Origin: Daejeonella rubra
GTDB taxonomy: Bacteria > Bacteroidota > Bacteroidia > Sphingobacteriales > Sphingobacteriaceae
Reading direction: 5' to 3'
NCBI RefSeq assembly: GCF_900103545.1
Contig: NZ_FNHH01000008.1
Location: 62,001-126,000 of the forward strand
Length of the DNA: 64,000 nt
Shown here: piece by piece, positions 26,914 through 34,952 of the stretch
Position numbering within the stretch: position 1 is the stretch's first letter
Layout of the letters: the number at the start of each line of letters is the position of its first letter
Program-made: the position numbers and the translations under genes
Notes under the pieces: model-generated
What the model saw: only the letters and a program-made list of their open reading frames with translations
The model's database searches: none
Told to the model about the DNA's origin: nothing

Positions 26914-28503
26914 TTAAAAAACAGTATCATGTGGCTTCTGTGCATGTGGTTTATAATCAGTGGTATAATGTAACCCACGGCTTTCCTTACGCATCATGGC
27001 AGATTTAATAACTAAAAAAGCGTTCTGTATCACATTCCTTAGTTCGCATAACTTAACAGATAAGGTAGTCTTTTTATAAAAGCTTTCGGTTTCATCATGC
27101 AACAATCCAAGACGGCGCATTGCCCGTTCCAATCTAAAATCAGATCTAACAATACCAACATAATCACTCATAACCTTCTGTGTTTCACGAAGGTTATGGG
27201 TGACTAAAATATCTTCATTCGATAATTTGGTATCTGTTTCATCCCATTCTGGAATGTTATCAGGAATGACATTATCCTTAAACACTTTGATAGCATGTTG
27301 AAATATTCTATGAGCAAATACAGGTGCTTCAAGAAGAGAATTTGATGCTAATCTATTTGCACCATGCAGACCAGTAGAAGTACATTCTCCACAGGCATAA
27401 AGGCGGTGAATAGATGATTTGCCGAATTCATCTACCAATATACCACCACACATATAATGAGCAGCAGGGGTTACCGGAATCAAATCATGTGTCATATCTA
27501 TACCTATACTTAAACACTTGGCATAAATATTTGGGAAATGAGATAATATATCTGCTTTCGCACGATGTCTTATATCCAGGTATACAAAGTCATCACCTGA
27601 CTTTTTCATCTCAGCATCAATGGCACGGGCTACAATATCGCGGGGAGCAAGAGAACCTCTCTCATCATAATTCTGCATGAATTCCTCACCATTCTTAGTC
27701 TTAAGTACACCACCAAAACCACGCACAGCCTCAGAAATTAGAAAGGATGGATATTCTCCTGGATTATATAATGCAGTAGGATGAAACTGAATAAATTCCA
27801 TATTTCTAACCTTTGCCTTAGCACGATAGGCCATTGCAATACCATCACCAGTCGCAATCACCGGATTAGTTGTTGTAGCATAAATATGTCCGGCACCACC
27901 AGAGGCCATCAAGGTAACTTTAGACAAGAACTTTTCGACTTTATTTGTAGCGGTATTTAAAGCATAAATACCATAACATTCTATATCACCAGATTTTTTA
28001 TCAACGAATTCACCAATATGATGCTGTGTAATAAGTTCAACAGCAAAATAATGGGTAAGAATTTCAATATTAGGATTGCTATGAATTTGTGCTAATAAGG
28101 CTCTTTCTATTTCAAAACCAGTAATATCCTTATAATGCAGAACTCGGCTTTCAGAATGTCCCCCCTCCTTAGCAAGATCAAATATTCCCTTTTTTGTTTT
28201 GTCAAAGTGCGTACCATACTGAATAATTTCATCAATACGGGCCGGACCTTCCTTTACAACAATTTCGACAATGTGTTTATCACATAAACCATCACCGGCT
28301 ATTAGGGTATCTTCTATATGTTTATCAAACGAATCTTCCACTTTATCCACAACAACAGCTACCCCACCCTGGGCGTATTTTGTATTGGATTCATCTTCAT
28401 TTGCTTTTGTAACTATCAGAACCTTACCATATTGAGCCGCTTTCAGTGCAAAACTTAAACCGGCAATACCTGATCCAATCACTAAAAAATCAACATTCCT
28501 CAT
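26914..28503 (-). CDS. nadB: L-aspartate oxidase NadB
   Basis: Flavoenzyme that oxidises aspartate to iminoaspartate, the first step of de novo NAD synthesis. FAD motif LVIGSGIAGLSFALKAA (about 7-23), NTKYAQGGVAVV, the substrate region with EGGHSESRVLH, and a C-terminal helical domain. The 529-residue length is normal. It is divergent from nadA, whose product uses iminoaspartate; the gap between them is the proposed origin. A perfect DnaA box lies about 150 bp inside the gene. The minus (coding) strand is strikingly G/T-rich, as expected of a leading-strand gene. Confidence 0.97.
   Translation of the reverse strand: MRNVDFLVIGSGIAGLSFALKAAQYGKVLIVTKANEDESNTKYAQGGVAVVVDKVEDSFDKHIEDTLIAGDGLCDKHIVEIVVKEGPARIDEIIQYGTHFDKTKKGIFDLAKEGGHSESRVLHYKDITGFEIERALLAQIHSNPNIEILTHYFAVELITQHHIGEFVDKKSGDIECYGIYALNTATNKVEKFLSKVTLMASGGAGHIYATTTNPVIATGDGIAMAYRAKAKVRNMEFIQFHPTALYNPGEYPSFLISEAVRGFGGVLKTKNGEEFMQNYDERGSLAPRDIVARAIDAEMKKSGDDFVYLDIRHRAKADILSHFPNIYAKCLSIGIDMTHDLIPVTPAAHYMCGGILVDEFGKSSIHRLYACGECTSTGLHGANRLASNSLLEAPVFAHRIFQHAIKVFKDNVIPDNIPEWDETDTKLSNEDILVTHNLRETQKVMSDYVGIVRSDFRLERAMRRLGLLHDETESFYKKTTLSVKLCELRNVIQNAFLVIKSAMMRKESRGLHYTTDYKPHAQKPHDTVF
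28343..28351 (+). promoter_or_regulatory. DnaA box (perfect consensus) inside nadB
   Basis: TTATCCACA, identical to the strong E. coli DnaA box consensus. It is within nadB coding sequence, 435 bp from and opposite in orientation to the box at 28786-28794. On its own a 9-mer like this could occur by chance in a 64 kb window. Confidence 0.55.
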
Positions 28504-28785
28504 GGCATAAAAAACTAAAAGCTATCAGTATTATAAATCATGTTAACAACCTCCTCAAAGATGTTAATTTAGTGGTAATAGTCGTTGAATAAAATACAAA
28601 CAGACTCATAAATAGTTCTATTAAGCCGAATTTACCTTATTTTTGATTTAGTTTTAATCAAATAACAAAGAGTATTCCACTTTTTACAATTTGAAAAAAC
28701 TGAACATATAAAATATTAAAAAAAAATTAGGATAATTAAACTACTTAATTATCAATAATATAGCGTTAAGGAATTGTTTAGAATA

Positions 28786-28794
28786 TGTGGATAA
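28786..28794 (-). promoter_or_regulatory. DnaA box (perfect consensus) in the nadB-nadA gap
   Basis: TGTGGATAA, the reverse complement of TTATCCACA, 16 bp left of the 22-bp palindrome and right of the most AT-rich part of the gap. Confidence 0.7.
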
Positions 28795-28810
28795 TTAATT
28801 AAAAACAATT

Positions 28811-28832
28811 AAGTGTGCAATATTGCACACTT
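28811..28832. repeat. 22-bp perfect palindrome upstream of nadA
   Basis: AAGTGTGCAAT followed at once by its reverse complement, then TTT. It may be an operator for a dimeric regulator of nadA/nadB, an origin element next to the DnaA box, or, read as RNA, a short hairpin (8-bp stem, AATATT loop) with a T-run acting as an attenuator before nadA. It does not match an NAD-regulator site that I can recall. Confidence 0.65.
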
Positions 28833-28912
28833 TTTATAAACATTACCAACACACTAATAAACAATAAGAATCTTATTTAAAATATAAATTGTCTTTATTG
28901 AATAGTTGATAA

Positions 28913-29905
28913 ATGAATACCTTCGAAGAACTTAATAGCAAAGGATTTATAGACGAACCAATTGACCCATCACTGGATCTGTTTGCTGAAATTAAACGAT
29001 TAAAAAAAGAGAAAAATGCGGTTATACTAGCACATTATTACCAGGATCCTGATATTCAGGATATTGCTGATTATATTGGAGATAGTCTTGGATTATCACA
29101 AGAAGCGGCAAAGACTGATGCAGATGTAATTGTTTTTGCGGGAGTACATTTCATGGCAGAAACAGCAAAAATACTATCTCCACAAAAGAAAGTATTGTTA
29201 CCTGATTTGAAAGCAGGTTGTTCTTTATCAGATAGTTGTCCGCCGCGATTATTTGCAAAATTTAAAGAAAAGTATCCTGATCACATGGTAATAACTTACG
29301 TAAATTGTACTGCGGAATTGAAGGCCATGAGTGATATTGTGTGTACTTCTGCCAATGCAGTTAAGATTGTTGAAAGTTTACCAAAAGATCAAAAAATAAT
29401 ATTTGGACCTGATAAAAATCTTGGTGCATATGTAGCTAAAAAGACCGGTAGGGATCTGGTTCTTTGGAATGGGGCATGTATGGTTCATGAAATATTTTCA
29501 CAGCAAAAAATATTAAAGATAAAGAACAGACATCCTGAAGCTATGTTTATTGCTCATCCTGAATGTGAAGAATCTGTTCTCAAGATGGCTGATTTTATAG
29601 GTTCTACAACAGGATTATTAAAGTATACGATCAATAACCCGGCTACTGAATTTATTGTTGCAACTGAAAGCGGAATAATTCATCAGATGGAAAAGGCTAG
29701 TCCGGATAAAACATTTATTCCGGCGCCACCAAATAATTCATGTGCCTGTAATGATTGTCCGCATATGAAGAGAAATACCCTGGAAAAATTATATTTATGT
29801 ATTAAAAATGATCTTCCTGAAGTAACTGTTCCGATGGATATTATATTAAAAGCACAAAAACCTATTGAACGAATGCTTGAAATATCTGCAAAACTTGGTT
29901 TATAA
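28913..29905 (+). CDS. nadA: Quinolinate synthase NadA
   Basis: 4Fe-4S enzyme that condenses iminoaspartate and dihydroxyacetone phosphate to quinolinate. Motifs: ILAHYYQDPDIQDIADYIGD near the N-terminus, AGCSLSDSCP with C103, HPECEE with C218, and CACNDCPHM (C277, C279, C282), which together supply the cluster ligands. The 330-residue length is standard. It is divergent from nadB and followed after 3 bp by a symporter gene. Third codon positions are T/G-rich, in contrast to mnmG on the same strand 4 kb left. Confidence 0.97.
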   Translation: MNTFEELNSKGFIDEPIDPSLDLFAEIKRLKKEKNAVILAHYYQDPDIQDIADYIGDSLGLSQEAAKTDADVIVFAGVHFMAETAKILSPQKKVLLPDLKAGCSLSDSCPPRLFAKFKEKYPDHMVITYVNCTAELKAMSDIVCTSANAVKIVESLPKDQKIIFGPDKNLGAYVAKKTGRDLVLWNGACMVHEIFSQQKILKIKNRHPEAMFIAHPECEESVLKMADFIGSTTGLLKYTINNPATEFIVATESGIIHQMEKASPDKTFIPAPPNNSCACNDCPHMKRNTLEKLYLCIKNDLPEVTVPMDIILKAQKPIERMLEISAKLGL

Positions 29906-29908
29906 TTT

Positions 29909-31144
29909 ATGAATGAACAGTCATCCGGATTTTTAAAGAACTATGGCAGTATACTAAAACTGCTGATTGGAATTATTGCCGGAACTGTTCTAGGTTTAGT
30001 ATTAGGTAAAAAAGTAGAAGTACTTAAACCTCTTGGAGATATATTCTTGAATCTGCTTTTTACAGCAGTTATTCCCCTTATTTTCTTTGCAATCTCCTCT
30101 TCTGTTGCCAATATGGAAAGAGATAAGAAAATGGGCAAGGTTATGTTTATAACTCTGCTGGTTTTCATTGGAACTGTTTTTATTTCTGCGGTTTTAACAG
30201 TTTTTGCTGTTTGGTTATTCCCTTTGCCTCAAAATATTGAAACCACTGCTAAAGTAGTGGAGGAAATGAAAACTCAGAGCTGGGGTGAACAGGCGACCAG
30301 TTTGCTTACGGTTAATGAATTCTATGAACTACTTTCCCGTAAAAGCATGCTTGCTTTTATTATTTTTTCACTGCTTATAGGATTTGCTACTTCCAGATCA
30401 GGTGAAACTGGAGAGCCATTTAAAAAATTCCTTATCGCCGGAGATGAGGTAATGAAGCAATTACTTATTCTGATAATGAAAATTGCTCCGATTGGTCTGG
30501 GAGCCTATTTTGCATATCAGATCGGTGTATTTGGTCCTCAGCTATTCGGAACATACGGTCATTCAATGGCCATTTATTATGGATTAAGTCTGTTCTATTT
30601 TATCGTTTTCTATAGTCTTTTTGCTTTTTTCGCGGCCGGTATTCCGGGAGTTAAGATCTATTGGAAAAACAATATTATCCCTTCTTTTACAGCATTGAGC
30701 ACTTGCAGCAGCATTGCTACAATTCCAGCAAATCTTACGGCTGCAAGAGCAATGAAAGTTCCGGATCATATAGCAAATCTGGCAATACCCTTAGGTGCGC
30801 CGCTTCATAAAGATGGATCCAGCATTTCTGCAATTATTAAAATTGCAGCTGTTTTTGCCATTATGGGAAAGGATTTTATGGATCCCGAAACTATAATTCT
30901 TGCTTTGGGATTAACTGTCATTCTTAGTACAGTGGAAGGCGGAATTCCGAATGGAGGATATATTGCAGAGATCATGATCATGACGGTTTATAATTTTCCG
31001 GTTGAAATGCTTCCAGTTGTCATGATCATTGGTACATTGGTTGACCCAATGGCAACTTTATTAAATGCTACCGGTGATACCGTGTCTGCTATGCTAGTTA
31101 CCAGATTTTCAGAAGGAAAAAACTGGTTAAAAAATGCTATTTAG
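29909..31144 (+). CDS. Dicarboxylate/amino acid:cation symporter (DAACS family)
   Basis: Inner-membrane sodium- or proton-coupled carrier for C4-dicarboxylates or acidic amino acids, of the GltP/DctA/GltPh type. It has eight or so hydrophobic segments, the serine-rich hairpin TALSTCSSIATIPAN, and the conserved APLHKDGSSI and NATGDTVSAML segments (substrate- and cation-binding). The 411-residue length is typical. It is 3 bp behind nadA, so aspartate uptake for NAD synthesis is a reasonable guess. Its 3' end overlaps the L,D-transpeptidase frame by 11 bases. Confidence 0.9.
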   Translation: MNEQSSGFLKNYGSILKLLIGIIAGTVLGLVLGKKVEVLKPLGDIFLNLLFTAVIPLIFFAISSSVANMERDKKMGKVMFITLLVFIGTVFISAVLTVFAVWLFPLPQNIETTAKVVEEMKTQSWGEQATSLLTVNEFYELLSRKSMLAFIIFSLLIGFATSRSGETGEPFKKFLIAGDEVMKQLLILIMKIAPIGLGAYFAYQIGVFGPQLFGTYGHSMAIYYGLSLFYFIVFYSLFAFFAAGIPGVKIYWKNNIIPSFTALSTCSSIATIPANLTAARAMKVPDHIANLAIPLGAPLHKDGSSISAIIKIAAVFAIMGKDFMDPETIILALGLTVILSTVEGGIPNGGYIAEIMIMTVYNFPVEMLPVVMIIGTLVDPMATLLNATGDTVSAMLVTRFSEGKNWLKNAI

Positions 31145-31871
31145 ATTTTCTATGAATCCAATATCTTTCATTTCATCCCTGCTATTCATTTTTTCATTTA
31201 GTCAGCCGGAAGATCTGCATACAAAGTTTAAATCCTCACAACTTATTGTTGTTACTTCAGATTCCTGGAATAAAATTGAAGGAAAAATGAATGTCTATGA
31301 ATACAATTCAGGTGTTTGGAAATCAGTTCTAAAGGATATTCCAATAGTTATAGGTAGAAGTGGAATGGCCTGGGGAAAGGGATTACATTCATCTGAACTC
31401 AATAAAGGCAGGTTAAAAAAGGAAGGCGATGGTAATTCACCTGCCGGTATATTTTATTTAAGCGGACTATTCGGATACGATGATATCAGTTCTAAAATGA
31501 ATTCCATGAAAGTTGACAAGCAGACTTTTTGCGTGGATGATTCCAAATCGGCTTATTATAACCAGATCGTGAAAACAGATACAGTCAAAAAGGACTGGAC
31601 TTCAGCTGAAACCATGCGTATGAAAAGCGATGTTTATAAGTATGGAATCTTTGTCGACTATAATGTCAAGCCAGCAATTCCAGAAATGGGATCCTGTATT
31701 TTTATGCATATTTGGAGTGGAAGTACCAGTCCCACAGCCGGATGCACTGCAATGAAAGAAACTGACATGCTGAAGCTTATTGATTTTCTTGACAAAAAGA
31801 AAAACCCTCTTTTGGTTCAGGTACCCCGTGCAGAATATGATAAAATGAAGCGTATTTATAAATTACCCTAG
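31134..31871 (+). CDS. L,D-transpeptidase family (YkuD-like) protein
   Basis: Exported protein with an L,D-transpeptidase (YkuD/ErfK-like) domain, which forms or remodels 3-3 peptidoglycan cross-links or attaches proteins. The catalytic motif is CIFMHIWSGSTSPTAGCTAM (His, then Ser/Gly, then catalytic Cys). GDGNSPAGIFYLSGLFGY upstream is typical of this subgroup. An N-terminal hydrophobic signal covers about 8-22. Start: ATG at 31134 overlaps the symporter by 11 bases; ATG at 31152 (MNPISFIS) is an equal candidate. Confidence 0.82.
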   Translation: MLFRFSMNPISFISSLLFIFSFSQPEDLHTKFKSSQLIVVTSDSWNKIEGKMNVYEYNSGVWKSVLKDIPIVIGRSGMAWGKGLHSSELNKGRLKKEGDGNSPAGIFYLSGLFGYDDISSKMNSMKVDKQTFCVDDSKSAYYNQIVKTDTVKKDWTSAETMRMKSDVYKYGIFVDYNVKPAIPEMGSCIFMHIWSGSTSPTAGCTAMKETDMLKLIDFLDKKKNPLLVQVPRAEYDKMKRIYKLP

Positions 31872-32014
31872 CCTGTCCGCATCTCTTGCTTTAAAACCAT
31901 CATGAGCATGCCTCTCGCAAATCGTAATGAATATGCTCATTATAGCTTCATCGCCACTAAAAAACGAATTATATACTGATGAAAATTAGCACCTTTGTAT
32001 TTTAAGATCTTATC

Positions 32015-33064
32015 ATGTTTGAAAACAAAGGACGCACAGAAATTGAGCAATTAGGGGAGTTTGGATTAATTGATCATCTGACAAAAAATTTCGGGATCAG
32101 TAATAAAAGCACGGTAAAAGCCATTGGTGATGATGCCGCTGTTTTGAACTTTGAAGGAAAAAAAACGCTGATTTCAACCGATCTTTTGCTCGAGGGAATC
32201 CACTTCGATCTTGCCTATACTCCACTAAAACACTTAGGCTACAAGGCTGTTCAGGTCAATTTGAGCGACATATATGCGATGAATGGTACTGCAACCCAAA
32301 TCACGGTATCTATTGGCTTATCAAGCAAATTTCCACTGGAAGCTATCGAGGAATTATACGAGGGGATAAGCATCGCTTGCGAAAAGTACGGTATTGATGT
32401 GGTGGGAGGTGATACAAGCTCTTCCAAACAGGGCTTGATCATTAGTGTGACCAGTATTGGATATGCAGACGAAAAGGACATTTGTTATCGTAATGGTGCA
32501 AATGAAGGCGATCTGTTATGTGTTTCCGGAGATCTTGGCGGAGCATACATAGGCCTTCAATTGCTTGAGCGGGAAAAAAATATATTTCTTGAAAATCCGA
32601 ATATTCAACCCGATCTGGAAGGCAAGGATTATATCGTTGAGCGTCAGCTTAAACCAGAATCCAGAAAGGATATCGTTGAGTCGCTTAAGTTGATGAAGAT
32701 CAAGCCAACATCAATGATCGATATTTCTGATGGCCTTGCTTCTGAGATACTTCACATCTGTAAGCAGTCAAATAAAGGCTGTAACTTATATGAAGAGAAG
32801 ATTCCAATCGACCCGATGACCTATGATACAGCCCGGGAGTTTGGGATAGATCCGACGGTTTGTGCTTTAAATGGCGGAGAAGATTATGAATTGCTGTTTA
32901 CAATTAAGCAGTCAGATTTTGAGAAGATCAAAAACAATCCTGATATATCCATTATTGGACATATGACTGAAGCATCGGCAGGATGTAACCTGATCTCAAA
33001 ATCTGAGAAAGTTCATCCTATAAAAGCACAGGGATGGAACTCTCTGAAAGGTATTCAGGAATAG
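32015..33064 (+). CDS. thiL: Thiamine-monophosphate kinase ThiL
   Basis: Makes thiamine diphosphate from thiamine monophosphate with ATP, the last step of cofactor synthesis. It belongs to the PurM/AIR synthetase fold: IGDDAAVL near residue 40, LISTDLLLEGIHFD, QVNLSDIYAMNG, VVGGDTSSS and MIDISDGLASEILHI are all family motifs for Mg-ATP binding. The 349-residue length is usual. It stands after a 143 bp gap that holds no gene and is followed by a hairpin terminator. No thiamine-synthesis neighbours. Confidence 0.95.
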   Translation: MFENKGRTEIEQLGEFGLIDHLTKNFGISNKSTVKAIGDDAAVLNFEGKKTLISTDLLLEGIHFDLAYTPLKHLGYKAVQVNLSDIYAMNGTATQITVSIGLSSKFPLEAIEELYEGISIACEKYGIDVVGGDTSSSKQGLIISVTSIGYADEKDICYRNGANEGDLLCVSGDLGGAYIGLQLLEREKNIFLENPNIQPDLEGKDYIVERQLKPESRKDIVESLKLMKIKPTSMIDISDGLASEILHICKQSNKGCNLYEEKIPIDPMTYDTAREFGIDPTVCALNGGEDYELLFTIKQSDFEKIKNNPDISIIGHMTEASAGCNLISKSEKVHPIKAQGWNSLKGIQE

Positions 33065-33076
33065 GTTCATTGCATC

Positions 33077-33108
33077 GCCTTTTTGAATATAAAAAGGCAT
33101 ATATTTTT
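33077..33108 (+). terminator. Probable terminator after thiL
   Basis: Stem GCCTTTTT (33077-33084), loop of 6, AAAAAGGC (33091-33098), then ATATATTTTT. The stem is A/T-heavy but perfect, and lies 13 bases after the stop. Confidence 0.6.
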
Positions 33109-33128
33109 GATTCCATATTTTACATCTC

Positions 33129-34586
33129 ATGAATAAAAGAGTGTTTAAATTACTTTTAGTCTTATTGACTTGTTCAATAAATTTGATGGCCCAGACCATT
33201 AACATCAATGCTCCCGCACCGGTTTTTCCAATACCAAGCAAAGAACAAATGGTCTGGCATGAAATGGAGACAAATGCATTTGTGCACTTCACCACCAATA
33301 CTTTTACCGGTTTGGAATGGGGGTATGGTGACGAGAAGGAATCCATATTTAATCCTACCGCACTGGATGCCGGACAATGGGCCAAAACCCTGAAGGAAAC
33401 TGGTTTTAAAACCCTGATCTTAACTACCAAACACCATGATGGTTTTTGTCTCTGGCCAAGTAAATACACCAAGCATTCGATAAAGAACAGTCCCTATAAA
33501 AATGGGAAAGGTGATCTGGTAAAGGAAACAGCCGAGGCTTCAAAAAAATATGGACTCAAATTCGGAGTTTATCTTTCACCATGGGATAGAAATCACTCCG
33601 AATATGGCCGACCAGCTTATCTTGAATACTACAGAAATCAGTTAAAAGAATTGTTCACCAATTACGGGCCTGTTTTTGAAATGTGGTTCGATGGAGCAAA
33701 TGGTGGAGACGGATATTATGGCGGAGCCCGTGAGGCTAGAAAGATAAATGCTAAGTCTTATTACGACTGGCCAAAGACCCTGGATATTGTCAATAAAATT
33801 CAACCGGGAGTTATATTCTTCAGCGATGCCGGTCCGGGTGTTAGGTGGGTTGGAAATGAACGCGGAATAGCCGGTGAAACTAATTGGAATACCATTTCAA
33901 CTGATACATTACATGCAGGCAAGGCTGGAATATCAGACCTGTTAAATACTGGTTCAATTGATGGAGATAAGTGGATTCCTGCTGAAGTGGATGTTTCAAT
34001 CCGGCCGGGATGGTTTTATCATGCCCATGAAGATGATAAAGTGAAGACCGCGCAGCAATTGTTTGATATCTATCTTAGTTCTGTTGGCAGGGGATCTACG
34101 CTGCTTCTGAACATTCCCCCTGATCAGCGCGGACTTTTCCATGAAAAGGATGTAGAATCATTAAAAGGCTATAAAAAACTGCTTGATACTGAGTTTGCGA
34201 ACAACCTGGCCAAACAAGCAAGGGTAAAAACAGATTCTTTCAGAGCGAATTCCGCAAAATATGCAGGATCAAACCTGACAGATGCCAATAAAGAAACATA
34301 CTGGGCTACAAATGATGGTCAGTTAAGTGGCAGCTTTGAAGTTGATCTGGGTAAAGTTTCCACAGTGAAGTATATTCTATTGCAGGAATATATCAAACTT
34401 GGTCAGCGCGTGAAAAGTTTTACTGTGGATGTGTGGAAGGATGGAAAATGGACAAAAACGGCGGATGCAACTACCATTGGTTATAAACGAATAGTAAAGA
34501 TCGAACCCGTTCAGACATCAAAGATCCGGGTTAATATATTGGATTCGAAAGCCTGTCCGGTGATCTCAAACGTAGAAGTATTCTAA
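33129..34586 (+). CDS. Secreted alpha-L-fucosidase, GH29
   Basis: Glycoside hydrolase of family 29, releasing terminal L-fucose from glycans. Signal peptide 1-22 (ending LMAQ). The catalytic domain (about 35-350) shows TTKHHDGFCLWPSKYT, FGVYLSPWDRN and the nucleophile D188 in FEMWFDGANGG. The C-terminal part (about 375-485) resembles an F5/8-type carbohydrate-binding domain. At 485 residues it is of normal length for the Bacteroidota type. No SusC/SusD pair or other sugar gene lies beside it, so it is an orphan glycosidase rather than part of a polysaccharide utilisation locus. Confidence 0.93.
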   Translation: MNKRVFKLLLVLLTCSINLMAQTININAPAPVFPIPSKEQMVWHEMETNAFVHFTTNTFTGLEWGYGDEKESIFNPTALDAGQWAKTLKETGFKTLILTTKHHDGFCLWPSKYTKHSIKNSPYKNGKGDLVKETAEASKKYGLKFGVYLSPWDRNHSEYGRPAYLEYYRNQLKELFTNYGPVFEMWFDGANGGDGYYGGAREARKINAKSYYDWPKTLDIVNKIQPGVIFFSDAGPGVRWVGNERGIAGETNWNTISTDTLHAGKAGISDLLNTGSIDGDKWIPAEVDVSIRPGWFYHAHEDDKVKTAQQLFDIYLSSVGRGSTLLLNIPPDQRGLFHEKDVESLKGYKKLLDTEFANNLAKQARVKTDSFRANSAKYAGSNLTDANKETYWATNDGQLSGSFEVDLGKVSTVKYILLQEYIKLGQRVKSFTVDVWKDGKWTKTADATTIGYKRIVKIEPVQTSKIRVNILDSKACPVISNVEVF

Positions 34587-34611
34587 TATTGATTTAAAAA
34601 CCAATCCAGCT

Positions 34612-34947
34612 ATGAAAAACATTTTCATCTTTTTACTGATCAGTATATCTGCCAGTATCGTAAATGCACAAACACCTAAATTGAATTCAAAATCAGGTAA
34701 GGTTCAGATAGTTGAAGCTTCATGTGGACAATGTCAGTTTAAAATGGAAGGAAAGTCATGTGATCTTGCGGTCAGAATTAATGGCAAATCCTATTTTGTG
34801 GATGGCACAAAAATAGATGATCATGGTGATGCTCATGCTAAGAATGGATTTTGCGAGAAGATCCGGAAAGCGGAGGTACAGGGCAATATTGTGAATAAGC
34901 GATTTGTGGCTACTTCCTTTAAATTATTGCCGGAATCAGAAAAATAG
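34612..34947 (+). CDS. Small exported protein, DUF6370-like
   Basis: A 111-residue protein with a signal peptide (1-19, ending VNAQ) and a mature domain with conserved-looking cysteines in VEASCGQCQFKMEGKSCDLAV and a later NGFCEK. I believe it matches the family called DUF6370 in Bacteroidota. The CxxC arrangement could bind metal or form disulfides; function unknown. It follows the fucosidase by 25 bp on the same strand and converges on rmuC. Confidence 0.65.
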   Translation: MKNIFIFLLISISASIVNAQTPKLNSKSGKVQIVEASCGQCQFKMEGKSCDLAVRINGKSYFVDGTKIDDHGDAHAKNGFCEKIRKAEVQGNIVNKRFVATSFKLLPESEK

Positions 34948-34952
34948 ACTGA

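Larger units (their letters stand above)
28504..28912. other. Candidate chromosomal replication origin (oriC) between nadB and nadA
   Basis: A 409 bp gap without genes, very AT-rich; the stretch at about 28700-28765 is almost pure A/T with only a few G/C and could act as an unwinding element. It holds a perfect DnaA box (28786-28794), a near match TTATAAACA (28834-28842) and a 22-bp palindrome (28811-28832). Divergent transcription starts here, and plus-strand composition appears to change from C/A-rich on the left (nadB side) to G/T-rich on the right (nadA side). parS and mnmG are about 6 kb left. dnaA itself is not in the window; in Bacteroidota it is often away from oriC. Confidence 0.6.

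Noticed and set aside
31902..31940. Inverted repeat ATGAGCAT ... ATGCTCAT before thiL
   Set aside because: Only 8-bp arms 23 bases apart in an otherwise unremarkable gap; may be chance.
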